From Plutella xylostella (taxonomy: Eukaryota > Arthropoda > Insecta > Lepidoptera > Plutellidae), in the NCBI RefSeq assembly GCF_932276165.1, contig NC_064008.1, forward strand, positions 5,001 through 69,000: 64,000 nucleotides of DNA, read 5' to 3'. The notes beneath the pieces were generated by a model. The model saw only the letters and a program-made list of their open reading frames with translations, was not told the origin of the DNA and made no database searches. This document shows positions 21,530 to 33,500 of this stretch, one piece after another (position 1 is the stretch's first letter; each line of letters opens with the position of its first letter). The translations under genes and the position numbers were made by a program.

Positions 21530-21831
21530 TGTGGGAGTACTCAACATTTCGTAATAGTAGGAAACACGTGCGCCTAGAAAAACAATTTAGCAACGCAAAC
21601 AAGCTGCAGGTGCAAACTACTACTCCCCACTCCACTGGTATAAAAGTGATCGCTCGAACTGTCGACGGATCAGAAGCTGTCCGACTGCGGACACGGCAAC
21701 AAGGGTGCTCTGAATCGTCTCGTCAGGTGATATCTTTCCAATGTGTATTTTGATGTACCTAATTGTAATTTATGATTCAATATATTGATTTATTACCGCA
21801 GCCCCCCCTTCTTTTTCATTTCGCTCCCACA
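21530..21831. repeat. Right LTR of LARD-like element
   Basis: 302 bp, apparently identical to the left LTR at 16895-17196, including the TATA box (here near 21639) and the terminal CTCCCACA. Identity implies a recent insertion. Confidence 0.9.
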
Positions 21832-21835
21832 AACT

Positions 21836-22960
21836 TGACTTAACATGTTTTGTGAATTGAAAATAATATGCCATTGTAATTTTATTGTAATGTATACCAT
21901 ATTTTCCACCTCAATTTTAATGCGCTCCGAATTGATTTAGGATTTGAAATGAAACATAAGTAAATATAAAAAAGACGACTCAATTTTGTATTTTTTTGTA
22001 TCCTTACTGTATGTCCATTAGTTTCATAAATCGATTGGCATGACTGGAATGACAAAATTCACATAAATAAGTAAGTATTTTAAAGCAAAATATTGTTTAT
22101 CCCAGCAATTTATAGGTTAGGTCGCCAATGCAAATGGCGAACTTACATGTAAGACATATAGACTCATCTAAGTCATCTATTACACTTTTTGAAATAGAAC
22201 ACCCTTAGCCAAGGGTATTATGCAGTCTTTGTCGATCCGCACAGTCTTGCTTAACACCGTTACTTTTACAGTATACTTGCCAAACGCAATAAGCGTAAGT
22301 TAAGTTAACATTAAAGATTAAAACTGCATTGTTGAGTTTTCCAACACTGTAAGAATCTTGTCTTACTGCACTCTTGACAAAATCTCTTTATAACCAATTC
22401 CTGCAGCCTAAAGTCAATATGACACCTAAAGATTTATATCAGTATTAAAGGAAACCACTTAACAACCATAAGTGTTAACAAGTGTCAGTGAGCACTCTTG
22501 TATAGCTTTAGGTTCTAGAAACAGTTTAAACCTATAACATCTTAATTATAATTGCTTTGACTAATACCATTTTAACACTTAAACCTGCTGTTAACACTAA
22601 TTTCATTTTTTAACTCATCTTTATCGCTTTATGTTAGAACTGAGATAATTATAACACAGTTATACAGGTTAAAGTTATAAAAATAGCTGTAACTGAGGGT
22701 AAAATGTTTGTTGGGAAGTTTATGTTTTTTTTTATTTTTCTATTTGTACGTACAAGAAATGTAAGTACCTAATCTACAGTGTGTTGCAAAAAAATCTATA
22801 AAGCCACCTATTATAATATGTGTGGAAATGCGTCAATCGTGGGACAATCGACTGGTGATGAACCGTTCAGAATCTGTCAATTTGGTAAGTATGTGAATTT
22901 AAAAAACAGGGGATTTACAAAACGAGTTTATCATAGGCTAACCCCGTTATCTGTAGAAAA
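21836..22960. other. Non-coding flank right of the LTR element
   Basis: AT-rich with no gene. It ends in ATGTTTGTTGGG (22704-22715), the complement of a near match to 16395-16406. The two flanks may be halves of one older DNA transposon into which the LTR element jumped. Confidence 0.4.
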
Positions 22961-23015
22961 GTTTTGTCCCTCTATGTCAAAGAACAAATTCTTCTTTGAC
23001 AGAGAGGGACAAAAC
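22961..23015. repeat. 55-bp hairpin, GTTTTGTCCCTCT arms
   Basis: GTTTTGTCCCTCTATGTCAAAGAA is mirrored by TTCTTTGACAGAGAGGGACAAAAC with one mismatch and a 7-base loop. It is probably the collapsed ends of a MITE. Confidence 0.8.
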
Positions 23016-23250
23016 AGTTCAATAGCTAAAACGTCCTGTACTTTTTCTTTAATGGTAATCTTAAATACATATAATTATGATGGTGGTAATAATTTTAATA
23101 GTAGTTGTATGGACTAATACTATTTATAGCACCGGACATCCGCATAGGTCATCCGCGTCGCACTGAATAGCCCTACTTAGGTATATCTTATTCATATGAC
23201 AGTAGATTAAATCAAACCATTGTAAACTACGATTGGAAAATATGATGTTA

Positions 23251-24028
23251 AAAATAAAAAACCGACTTCAAAAAACCACTAAAATGTAAGTAATAATTTA
23301 AGGTTTACACAAATTATATGTGACAGTACAAATATACCTAAGCAGGAACTGTTCTTTTTTGATGTTGGTGCAGTGACAAAGTAATCTGAAGAAATATGGC
23401 ACCAACTTCAAAAAAGAACAGTTCCTGCTTAGGTATATTTGTACTGTCACATATAATTTGTGTAAACCTTAAATTATTACTTACATTTTAGTGGTTTTTT
23501 GAAGTCGGTTTTTTATTTTTTTAAATTATTATTTTATTTTATAGTTTTTAGTTTATTGCAACAATTTTTAATCAAAAGTAAGATGCAAATGATACCAAAA
23601 AGTCCTACAAGCCTAAACACGAGGTAGTTGCTATATACCGTTGAGGAGTTCCCTTGACTGCCTTCCGTTTCCATCATCAGATCAGCTCAAGGTCACCATC
23701 ATATTTTATTGTTATAAGAACTATATTTACGTTCTTAATTTCATTAGAATCGGTTAATATGTGTCCAAAATGGAAATTCATACCCTGTTTTTACCCCTTT
23801 ACCCACCCTTAGGGGTGAGATAAAATTCTGAAAAAAAATGGGACCACCTGGAAGCTCAACCCAATACAACAAAAAAAAAATTTTCAAAATCGGTTCATAA
23901 ACGGCGGAGTTATCGGTGAACATACGAGTACTTACTACTTACTCGTACATAAAAAAAATATATATAAAAAAAAAAAAAAATCCCGACGAATTGAGAACCT
24001 CCTCCTTTTTTTGAAGTCGGTTAAAAAT
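23251..24028. mobile_element. Dispersed element with AACCGACTTCAAAAA ends
   Basis: It starts with a near-perfect inverted repeat (arms 23251-23362 and 23408-23520, about 112 bases each, 45-base loop) beginning AAAAACCGACTTCAAAAAA. The body follows with the order AGTTGCTATATACCGTTGAGGAG, CATCATCAGATCAGCTC, CCTTTACCCACCC and AAAACGG-type blocks, ending in TTTTTTTGAAGTCGGTTAAAAA. A second copy lies in the opposite orientation at 42270-42850. No ORF, so it is a non-autonomous DNA-type repeat. Confidence 0.7.
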
Positions 24029-24029
24029 A

Positions 24030-24690
24030 TCAATTCCACAGTGTTTTATCAGTCAATTTTTCAAAAAACCTTACCGTTCGTTGTTTACAAGCTGGAACAT
24101 TAAAAGCGAGCATAGGTTTATCAAAATAACAATAAATGCTTGGAAATAAATAGTAAGTACACTGCTCCTTCCTACCCCCAATTACAGAGGTTCTTTCAGA
24201 GTGGAAACATTGCGACCGATTGTAATGTAAGTGGTTAAATCAATCAAATACTTATCGATTGTTTGCGAGATGGCATTTTAAAGCAATAATGCGTGGCTGG
24301 GGCGCGGGGGACGGTGCGGGGCGGGGGCGGGGGCGGGCTCGAGTGTGCATTAGATCGAGGACTGATTGTTCGAGAACGTTCGCTGCGAGCGGGTAAATGG
24401 TCGCATTAAGCATGTTAAGCGATTCCCATTATATTTGGTTTTAAGAACGTTCAGTTAAAGTGTTGCGTTCGAGAGGGGGGGGCACTTTGTTTCTTAGTGT
24501 TTCATTTTGAAGAAGATTGATTCGTACAAGGAGACGATTTTTATATTATGTTCGCTGTACAAACGTGTAGAATAACTTAGAAAAAGATATAGCAATAATG
24601 AGGAACGAGTCTAGTTGTGGCTCGACTTTATAGACAGGGGCAGCTATCCTTTATACTTGTAACGTCTCGGTCGGTATGGAATACTGATTG
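24030..24690. other. Non-coding, includes a G-rich tract
   Basis: No gene. 24300-24345 is strongly G-rich (GGGGCGCGGGGGACGG, GGGGCGGGGGCGGGGG) and could form G-quadruplexes or bind GC-box factors. It lies about 6 kb upstream of the homeobox gene. Confidence 0.5.
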
Positions 24691-25164
24691 TGACGTCACA
24701 TGGCATGGCTGGCAGGCTGTCATGGCTTGGCTACAGGGGGTTGTTACACTATAGTTTGGCCACGTGGTGTAGCTGTCTATGAAAATGTGTAGTGACCATT
24801 AAACATCGTAGTTGTTCTGACAGTGGGAAGAAGTTTTGAGAGACACACAGCTGCATGTGTGCCTCCGCTATTTTCATATTGTTTCTTTATCTGCATGCAT
24901 TATACCAATACAGTGCAGCGGGGGCGGGTATTAAGTATTAACCCTGCCAGTGAGTAGTGACGTCACTCACCGCCGTCGCCGCCGCCACCCGCTAATGCAA
25001 CTCCGAGGGTCATCGAGAGCGCTGTGACGTCACGTCTGAACATGCAATCATCCTTCAACAACTCTGAGAGGTGAACTCGCCGAGAGAGACTAATGTAGTC
25101 GCTTATCGTATACAGAGCTGAGTATAAAGGTGCCAGTAAAAGGTTGAGGGTGAATTTGACGTCA
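24691..25164. promoter_or_regulatory. Cluster of four TGACGTCA (CRE) palindromes
   Basis: Perfect full-site CRE/ATF palindromes at 24691-24698, 24958-24965, 25025-25032 and 25157-25164, in GC-rich DNA 5.3-5.8 kb upstream of the homeobox start codon. One site is expected per ~65 kb at random. It is a candidate enhancer or distal promoter for CREB/ATF/bZIP factors; the link to the gene is inference. Confidence 0.45.
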
Positions 25165-25249
25165 TATTTAAACGCACTGGACCAAGAAAAGATTTTTAAT
25201 CGCGTCTCACGATTTGCTCATAACGTAGCTAAGTGTGTCTCGTCTTTTA

Positions 25250-27005
25250 ATTGTGGTGTAGTTCCGGCGCTGCCCCCCCCTCTCCCCGGACGGAAGCGCG
25301 GGGGGGGGGGACACTGAGCTCGCTAATCACTTCACTTATTCGTGGCAGCGTGTGCGCTCCAAGTGTAATTATGCCTGCGCGTCCGGCTGGTGACAAGCGG
25401 CTACTATTGCTTGACGAAATACGCAGTTTCAAAGCCAAGCTACGCAAAACACAACTCTATGTCGTGGACTTAGCCGTACCGATTGCTTGGCGATTCTCCA
25501 GTGTCTCTGCAATGTGCATGTCGTGAAACAGGAGTATCCCCCTCGCCGGTGTCGGTAATGTCGCGGAATGTCGCCGGAAGGTTTGTCGCTGTCTTTGAGC
25601 TGTAATTGTGGATGATGATGTCTAATACTGACCTATTAATGTACCTCTATACGTATTAAAAATCCTTACAGGCTTCGGGACAATGAAGTATCAGCTGCCT
25701 ACTTACTATAGACTACTCCTGGTGCTCACAAAATGAGCTTCCTAAAAAGAATCCCTCCTTGGTCTTTAGAAAAAAACAGGTAACCTACCTACTCATAGCC
25801 CGAGTGTTCAACTCCTGGCATGGAGGTAGGTACTAGGTGCCATTGAATTGTTTTCAATTAAGAATTTTAAAGTCAATTTGTAGCTTCTGGAGAAGTGACT
25901 GGAACTGTCTGGAAGTTCCTTTCGATTAAATAAAAAATAAAACATTATTACTGAAAAACACACTAACTTAACCACATAATATACATTTAATTCAATAAGT
26001 TTCTTGCACCAATTTTATTGGCACATAATTTACTAATACACAAACTCAAAACAAAACTTCAATATATGAGGGTGCACAACATAATGTACAGTACTTATGT
26101 ATAAACTTACTCGGGGAAGCAAGTTGTAATATAAGCTTTTTCCCGCAGGTTCACAATGACTAACCATCGGAGGATCCTCCTCACGGGGTCGGGACAGGGA
26201 TGACTATAATAATATAGACAAAGAGCCATACGATAAATAAATAAGGCGCCACTGAAAACTTAAATCATTATGCATAATTATTATAATATCTAATAGATCT
26301 ATCAAATCATGAATAAAATCAAAACACAAGATCTCTACAACTTGTGTGGTCCACGAGAGTGTCGCCATCCTAAGTCCTTATGTTTTGTATTTCTAATGAT
26401 GACTTATTATCCGCAGACTGTCTTCATTGTGCGAAGTGGCTACCTGTCCGGATAATCACTTTTTAACCGGATTAGCTGAATCCCTCTTATAGTTTTGAGC
26501 TCCTAGTACTTTGAATACAATGGCGATTGCGTGAGCCGCGTGTGAATCACTGGCTGCGATCAGGATTATGTCGAGGCATTAGAGGTGTGTATTATGCTTC
26601 AGGAAGTGTGCCTTCTCAGTAATTATTAAGTGTCTTGTGTCTGGGACAGTCCAGGGATGAGGTATAATGAAATATATTTAGGGTCAGATAAAACATTGAT
26701 CTCATCTTTCACCATACCAGGATTAATAGTATCGACTAACGATACAATGGAATACCTAAAGACACGGTATACCTACTTACATAATAACAATAATAATTCT
26801 ATTAAATTTGTAACCCATAGCATAGATAAATAAATATTAGACCGAAAACTAACAGAGATAAACTTTACTAAACCTAACAAGTAAAATTGAGGCTTTTGGA
26901 AAAAGTTATAATATCTTCTTGAATATCATTATAATTACGTAGAAATTCAGCCAATAATATCCCATAGAAACTCAATGAAAACGAGGAATAGGTACTGATA
27001 GAGCT
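25250..27005. other. Non-coding stretch upstream of hbn
   Basis: 25265-25312 has C8 and G12 runs. The rest is AT-rich and contains no recognised gene or element. Confidence 0.5.
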
Positions 27006-27012
27006 TTTTCTA

Positions 27013-27175
27013 CAGGGTGTTGCAAAAAGGGTATACTAAGCCGAAACCTACATGTGCAGCATGGTGTATCTAAGCCTGAAACTGAAATCAGAATTTGGAA
27101 ATTTGCGAAAAAAAAAAAGAATTTTCCATAGTAAAAGTCACGTGACCAACAAAGTTTCTATGGAAAATGAACATT
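27013..27175. mobile_element. Half of a CAGGGTGTTGCAAAA MITE
   Basis: It begins TA-CAGGGTGTTGCAAAAAGGG and matches the left half of the full copy at 33839-34155, including TACATGTGCAGCATGG and the inner palindrome TTTTCCATAG...CTATGGAAAA. The right end is missing. Confidence 0.75.
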
Positions 27176-27247
27176 ATTCAAACAAATCAAACACGACATC
27201 ATTAAATGTATGCTCTTCCATAAACATTGAATACTGTCGGCCGCCAC

Positions 27248-27469
27248 AGGTACGGTGGCCTGCGCCTAAAAGTATACAGGCGGAGTTTTTAAAATAGCGA
27301 TCCCTGATGATGAAGGGACCAGCTGCATCTGTTATAAATCCGGGGACGTGTTGTGTGTGATGTGTGTTAGCAGTGGTGTTTATGTGGATGTGCTTGAGCA
27401 GCATGTGAGCTTGAGATCGCTATTTTAAAAACTCCGCCTGTATACTTTTAGGCGCAGGCCACCGTACCT
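27248..27469. mobile_element. Fold-back element with 54-bp inverted repeats
   Basis: Left arm 27248-27301 starts AGGTACGGTGGCCTGCGCC and ends AATAGCGAT; right arm 27416-27469 is its reverse complement, perfect by eye. The loop is 114 bases and GT-rich. No ORF. Such perfect arms imply a young insertion or ongoing arm conversion. Confidence 0.9.
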
Positions 27470-27474
27470 ATATC

Positions 27475-28685
27475 TACTCGGAAACGATTTGTCCGGAAGC
27501 CACGGAGACCAACGATGCTTGTTAAAATTCACAAAATCTTTGTAAACAATTTCACTTTGTTTGTAGAGTAGGCGCCAGCGGCGTCCGCGGCCGTGCCACG
27601 CGCGAGCCCGGACCCAGATACAGGGCCTTCCTAGAATACAAGCAAATTCATTAACTCTTCCATACAAGCGAGTTTTTGTGAGTGAAGCTTAGAATGATCG
27701 CGCGTTTGTGACGTGATACAAGGTATTCCGAGTATTTCTATATTAATCAATTACTTATTAAATGGGTGTATTAACTTGAATTAACTAGGGATCAAAAAAC
27801 TGGCCCTTAGTGATACTACAGGGTTTAAATTGCAAAACCGTCTTTTGGTAATCATATCAAAATATTTTGTGTAAATGTGTACATTCAGCAAGAGTTATAT
27901 AAATTATGTGCATAGTAAATTACTTAATAATAAGTAAGTATGAGGGAACTTATAATCGGCTGGTAGCTGTTTACCTGATATGTTCATATTGTGTTATAGC
28001 TGTAAGTTCTCCAAATATTATAAAATAAATAAATAATAATAAATAAAGTATAATATAACAAACTACAAAAATTAAATTTTACTTTAGGTAGGTAGTTGGT
28101 TAAAATTAATTCAGTATTTAAATCCCCACTTTGCAGTAATAATTTTGTTTTAGTATCTAGTATCTACCTATGTAATTAGTAAAAGCTGCTCATTATTTTA
28201 AAATTAATAAGGCTTGTATTTAAACCTCCACCAGAAATTATATGATACTGCCGCCAATAAATTTGAAATCTCCGCCAAAACGGATAAATCGTCACCAAAT
28301 CATGCTTCCCAAAATATTTTTGAAATGAACCAAATTATTTTTTACTGCATACTGTAAAACTATATTGACACCATTAAAATTTATTTCAAACCAAATAAAG
28401 TATATCATCGCTATATTGATGTAACCAATATATTCTTTTATCAGTATCATTTTAATAATCCTTTCTAACCAAAAAAAGTAAAAGTAAATATTAAAAATTA
28501 AGTTTATACCAAATAATCAATAGCTTACCCCAAAACAAAGTCACTTGTTAAATTGCTTTATGAATTAATTAAATCATTAGTATGTGCCTAGTAAAATCTA
28601 TCCGTTACGCCATCTCGACTCCCATTCGTGTGGCCGTGTGGCCGAGGGTTTGAATTCTGTCATGTACCAATAAATTCTATAGAAA
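27475..28685. other. Non-coding, AT-rich stretch
   Basis: No gene recognised. A GC-rich patch (27570-27620) is followed by about 1 kb of AT-rich DNA with scattered TAGGTAG/TACCTA words common in lepidopteran intergenic DNA. Confidence 0.5.
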
Positions 28686-28945
28686 TATGAAGTGGCAGTG
28701 GGCTGGTCATATCTACCGAAGAACCGATAACCGTTGGCGTAGACGAGTTCTCGAGTGGAGACCTTGAACAGGCAAACGCAGCGTGGGACGCCCTCCTGCC
28801 CGCTGGACTGACGACCTTAGGCGGGTTTCAGCCGGTAGTGGTTGGATGAGGAAGGCCGAGGACCGAGTGTTGGGACACTCCTTGGGAGAGGCCTATGTCC
28901 AGCAGTGGATGATTATTGGCTGATGATCATGATGATGATAGGTTA
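28686..28945 (+). pseudogene. RTE LINE 3'-end fragment
   Basis: The translation shows KWQWAGHIYRRTDNRW, a GKRSVGRPPARWTDDL block and an AYVQQW end, the RTE C-terminus. The nucleotide tail GGCCTATGTCCAGCAGTGGA is followed by TGATGATCATGATGATGAT. It is 5'-truncated, with an early stop inside. Confidence 0.8.
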
Positions 28946-29142
28946 ATGTATGTATATCAGTATGCGGGCGTGGGGGATGGCGCCGCTCAAATTTGACCTT
29001 GTCCAGAATTTGCCGCGATGTATTGAGGTCGATGTACTAGACATCATTGATACATTGCGTCCACAAGCATCGCGCGAATTCAAAATTCATGCCGCACCAC
29101 TCGTAGAGTCGCAAATACCTACATATTAAAATTTATACTATA

Positions 29143-29349
29143 CTAGCTGCTCCCGCGAGCTTCGATTCGCCTTAAAAACTTTTCCCGTGGGAATTCCAGG
29201 ATAAAAAGTAGCCTATGTTCTTTCCCAGGGTCTATACCATATACCAAAATTAATTCAAATCCGTTCAATAGTTTTATCGTGAAAGCGTAACAGACAGACA
29301 GACAGACAGACAGACACAGTTACTTTCGCATTTATAATATTAGTTAGGA
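29143..29349 (-). mobile_element. Lep1-like non-autonomous Helitron
   Basis: On the minus strand it starts TCCTAACTAATATTATAAATGCG and ends GCTCGCGGGAGCAGCTAG, with a small stem before the terminal CTAG. The host bases are A before and T after, as for Helitrons. A (CAGA)n run lies inside. Similar copies flank exons of the homeobox gene (30594, 38182). Confidence 0.7.
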
Positions 29350-29988
29350 TATTGTTGATGGGTAGGATATTTTGGTGATATAAAAAAAAATTGAACACTT
29401 AGTTTTGGTGTCAATGTTTATATTTTAGTATAGCATAATTTGGTGATGATTTATCCGTTTTGGCGACGAAAAAAATTTTCTATTGTAAACTTGCAATTAT
29501 TTGGAGGCGTGTTTATTTATTTTGGAACGTAAACGTTTTTTTTTGGGATTTCGATTTTGGAGTTGGTTTAATTAATTTGGTTTTAATTAATTTTTTTGGT
29601 GCAATGTATTTGCGTACAATTATTTTTTTTGGTGATGATTTAAATTGTACCCAATTAATAATAGACGAATATAAATCTGTGGTTAATAGAGATAATGATA
29701 CTAAAATGTAAATTGGTGACTTCAGATTCCACGTCGGCCATCCGATTATTTTTTGTATCCAAGTTTTGCCAGAAATATGAAGTGCTTAGCACTTCTCACG
29801 GTCGTAAATAGGTACTTAATATCCGTAGACAATGCCATTATTATCAGAGTCCATAAAAACAACAAACTATTAAATCCTTTTCAATACTTTTTTAAAAGAA
29901 TCTTTTAATCTGAGTCAATCCACGGCTATGAAATGAGAACTGCGATTACAACCCTTCAAGATCTCGACGCATTAACCAATCAGCTGCG
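29350..29988. other. AT-rich non-coding stretch
   Basis: T-rich DNA in which TTTTGGTG and TTTTTTTGG words recur (29350-29660). No gene recognised. Confidence 0.5.
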
Positions 29989-30494
29989 AGGGGCGGGGCC
30001 AGCGAGCGGGACAGCTATACTTGAATATAATAGGAGTGAGCGAGACGGCGCGAGGGCGGTGAGACCGTCGGGTCCGCGAGGGTTGCTCCGGCCCTGTGTA
30101 AGGTCTTCGCTCATTCAGTTGTCAACTTCGGCTGATAATGTTCGCCAATTTTATCGCTTAGAATCCGTTCACGATTCGTTATACGTTCGCGAGAAATTTG
30201 TTATCAACTAATGATTTTTGTGAGCGAAATCGTTTTTTAACACAATTTCAATAAACTGACATAACTTTTAAGTGAAATACGAAAGTTTAATTAACTATAA
30301 ATAACCAGTTATTTAGTAGGTAACTAATTTTTGTAACAGCAACTACTCGAACCCAAGTGCGAAAACAAAGACAGTACATAAAGTTAAAAGACAGTGTACA
30401 TAAAGTGGTTACCAGCCATGGTAGTAGCTATCATCAGACTGTAGTGCGGTGCTGGTGTGGACTCGAGGTACCAGGCGCCCAGAGCCGCCAGGAG
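29989..30494 (+). promoter_or_regulatory. Putative hbn promoter and 5' UTR
   Basis: A GC box (GGGGCGGGGCC, 29989-29999) precedes a CG-rich patch. TTCAGTT at 30115-30121 fits an arthropod initiator with A+1 at 30117, with no TATA box at -30. The leader to the ATG would be about 378 bases. It holds a 9-codon upstream ORF (ATG 30418 to TAG 30444) that could damp translation. The start site is inferred only. Confidence 0.35.
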
Positions 30495-30564
30495 ATGTCG
30501 GAGCCGGCGCGGCGCGGCGCCGCTTACACCATCGACAACATCCTCGGACGACACTCCCCCGACG
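30495..30564 (+). CDS. hbn: hbn coding exon 1
   Basis: ATG in good context (G at -3), 23 codons plus one base, donor G|GTATGC. It carries YTIDNILG (eh1-like). Mixed-phase joining to exon 2 gives GAA. Confidence 0.8.
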
Positions 30565-33500
30565 GTATGCACTCCTGGCACATTTATTTTGTTACTTGCT
30601 GTTGCTCGCGAGCTTCGGTATACCTTAAAACGTTTTCCCGTGGGTATTCCGCGAAAAAGTAGCCTATGTTGTTTCTCAGGGTCTAAACAATTTGTATACC
30701 AAATTTCATTCAAATCCGTTTAGTAGTTTGGCGTGACAGAGTAACAGACAGACAGACACACTTACTTTCGCATTTATAATATTAGTTAGGATTAATCAGG
30801 ATTAGTTATTACCGGCGAGCTTCACTATAGGTTTAATCGATTTCCCGTGGGAATTATGGGAGAAAAAGCAGCCTATGGCTTAATGAAGGGTGTTAGCTTC
30901 TTGCATCCAAAACATGAAAATACGTCCAGTACTTTATATGGGAATGTAAATCATACAAACTTTCACATTTCTAAACGCCGAACGATGGTTATAAGCCTTT
31001 ATTCACTCAGCAATACAGTTTCATGTTATTTATTATCAGTGATTATACCTATTCTATCCATAGGTACTTACTATTTTAACACTTTTAATTCAATGATGAC
31101 AAAGGTAGCCGAACTGAACATTAACTGCAAGTTAACTGACATTTGAAGTTACGTAGACTGTTCGTAGCGTCCGCGTAGCATGTCGTAGCAGCGTAGCCTG
31201 CTCGTAGCGGTGAAGCCTGTTTGTAGCGGCGCTTCGTAGCGGCACAACTAGCCCGTAGCAACAGGAGCTAGTGCGAGCTATGAACTAAAATTTCTTTATT
31301 GTAAAGTAAATATATTAACAGAAACATAACTAATGAAAACCAACTACTTTTAGGTTGCGTATTGTTCCCATTAGTGTTTAAATATCCTATAATACACTGT
31401 ATCTATGAATTATATAATATTATACTGCTAGATTGAATAATTTATTTTAAAATGATTTTGTTCCGGATAAATAAACAGCTAAAAGACAATATATGAAAAA
31501 CGAATATTTAATTAATAATAAGAGTGCTAACTAATGTTCCATAGTCCGATAAAGTGGGTAGTCTTCTAAAGTGTAGGTACAACTTAAAATAGTTTAATGT
31601 TAATAACATACTTATAATATTGAGGGTGTAACCTTAATTAAACTCGCAGATGACAAATCATTCATTTTCACTTAATTATTATAATCAATGCAAGTAAAAT
31701 TTACATTTCAGTCAATGCTAGTAAAAAAGGGGTACTCTATTAAATTAAGCATAAATTGAAATCATAAGCTCTAAAACTAATTAATAACCTAAACTAAAAG
31801 AGCATACTTATTAATTACGCATAATGACATTAATTATTTGATTTCTACAACATTTTAATGGATTGAATTTCACTGCACACGTTTTATTATTAATTAGATA
31901 ATAGAATATTTCACAACAACAATAAGTACATAGCTCATTAAAATATTTTAGCAACCTAACAATCTTCGCATAACTAATTTAATGTTTATAAATAATGTTT
32001 ATACACTTTACTGCGATAATCTATGAATAACTTATTTTTAAATTTACATCGTAATGACAGTTGCAGCAATTCTACTTCAATTTATGAATTTGTAGTTCTT
32101 TCACCTGTACAATTTTACTATATTGTATCATGGTATAACGACGATATTATATTTAAGAAATACAGCTTGGATAAATTATCATGATTGCGACATACTTTTG
32201 AACTTTCACACACGGATCAGTGTAGTGAGTGACGGACTCTCGAGACGTTCTATTTGAAACGGTCGCCATCATTGTGAGACGCTTCACTGCCGACCCGCAT
32301 GTGAGAAGTTACTACACTTCATCATCATCATCATCATCATCATTAATAGTCTATACATCTTATCAGGAAACTAAGGCTCACAGTATGTTCCTCTACTCGG
32401 CTCAGTATGACGCTCGTTGGTCGAGTTCTCGCCAGTTTAGTGCCAGTGCCTCTTTCTCAACTGAGCGGCGCCAAGTGCATTTCTTACTTACCTACAGACA
32501 AAATACCATCATATACAGAATACTTGTGAGGATGTCCCACAGTAGTAGTTGACTCGCCTATGCTTTTCATAAAGCACTATCATTGCTCTTTATTGGCATT
32601 ATGGGCTTTACAAGCACTATCATTTGCATTATGGGATGTATAGTTGTATAATTGACGTCATAAATAAAGTTTTTGATTTTGTGATCGTGACTCGTCATAT
32701 TTTTTTTATAATGATTGTAATTATGGATAGTATACCAAACGACACACCGGCACCGGTCGGACGAAGCTCCGCGTTACATTCTCGCCATGATAACATCATT
32801 CCGGCGTCCGTGTCCTGATAGCATCACTGGAAACAAAATCATAATATTCAGTTACAGTTACGTAAAGCTAAATATAAAACAATTAAACATCTAAGATAAA
32901 CAGCTTAACCAAATAAAAAAAACTCACAGTATCAATTACCTATTTTAAAAGCTCTATGAATTTGGGGTTATAGCTATGAAATGTAGTTAGGTTTTGGTAA
33001 AAATATGAAAACTATCTACTCATATTATAATATATTACTAGCGTCAGGCCCCGCCGTTTTAGAAAATGGCACCCTCGCTTTGGCCCTAAAATTATGACAG
33101 ATATAAGAGATCTGTCATATCTAATTTGATTGCATTAGGAAATAACAGTTTCTTTAGATAAAATTTCGTTACGGGCGCATCCTTCTTTTGAAATCATTAA
33201 CTATCTATAAAAACATTTTAACCTAATTAACTCCAATCCTTTTATACCAATCTATGCAGACAGACTAATTTTGTAATCTTTAAAAGTAGATTTTACGAGA
33301 TCGGTGTATGTGTGTGTGTGTGCATGATATGAATGCATATTATTTTTATATCTCTCTTTTGTGTGTTGTTTTGTAACAAAGCTTCATAATAATCGGAACA
33401 CAACAGCTCAGCGAGTGGTCTCCACTCCACACACACACCACACATGCGCCACACTTCGTTGCACACACAAGTGCCACTTTCTATACATTTATAGTATTAA

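Larger units (their letters stand above)
16895..21831. mobile_element. Large non-coding LTR element (LARD-like)
   Basis: Two 302-bp direct repeats (16895-17196 and 21530-21831) begin TGTGGGAG and end CTCCCACA, and look identical base for base. They enclose 4333 bp. A 4-bp duplication, AACT, flanks the whole (16891-16894 and 21832-21835). The interior has no gag, protease, polymerase or integrase frame; the longest open frames come from tandem repeats. This fits a LARD, a non-autonomous LTR retrotransposon mobilised by a relative's proteins. Two repeat arrays (17270-17515, 20098-20840) and a 150-bp duplication (20850-21140) lie inside. A primer-binding site was not assigned. Confidence 0.85.

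Noticed and set aside
16894..21753. Two matching small ORFs, as if a duplicated gene
   Set aside because: They are the two LTRs of the same element, TG...CA bounded with an AACT duplication.
22779..23117. 112-residue ORF
   Set aside because: It crosses a MITE hairpin (22961-23015) and has no recognisable domain.
24300..24345. CpG-rich promoter of an unseen gene
   Set aside because: No open frame or transcript signal follows; kept only as a G-rich tract.
25251..25526. Small GC-rich ORF upstream of hbn
   Set aside because: No domain, no splice support, and both strands are open because of C and G runs.
30357..30662. 101-residue single ORF containing YTIDNILG
   Set aside because: Only the part from ATG 30495 to the donor at 30565 is kept. 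The rest reads into the intron and a Helitron.
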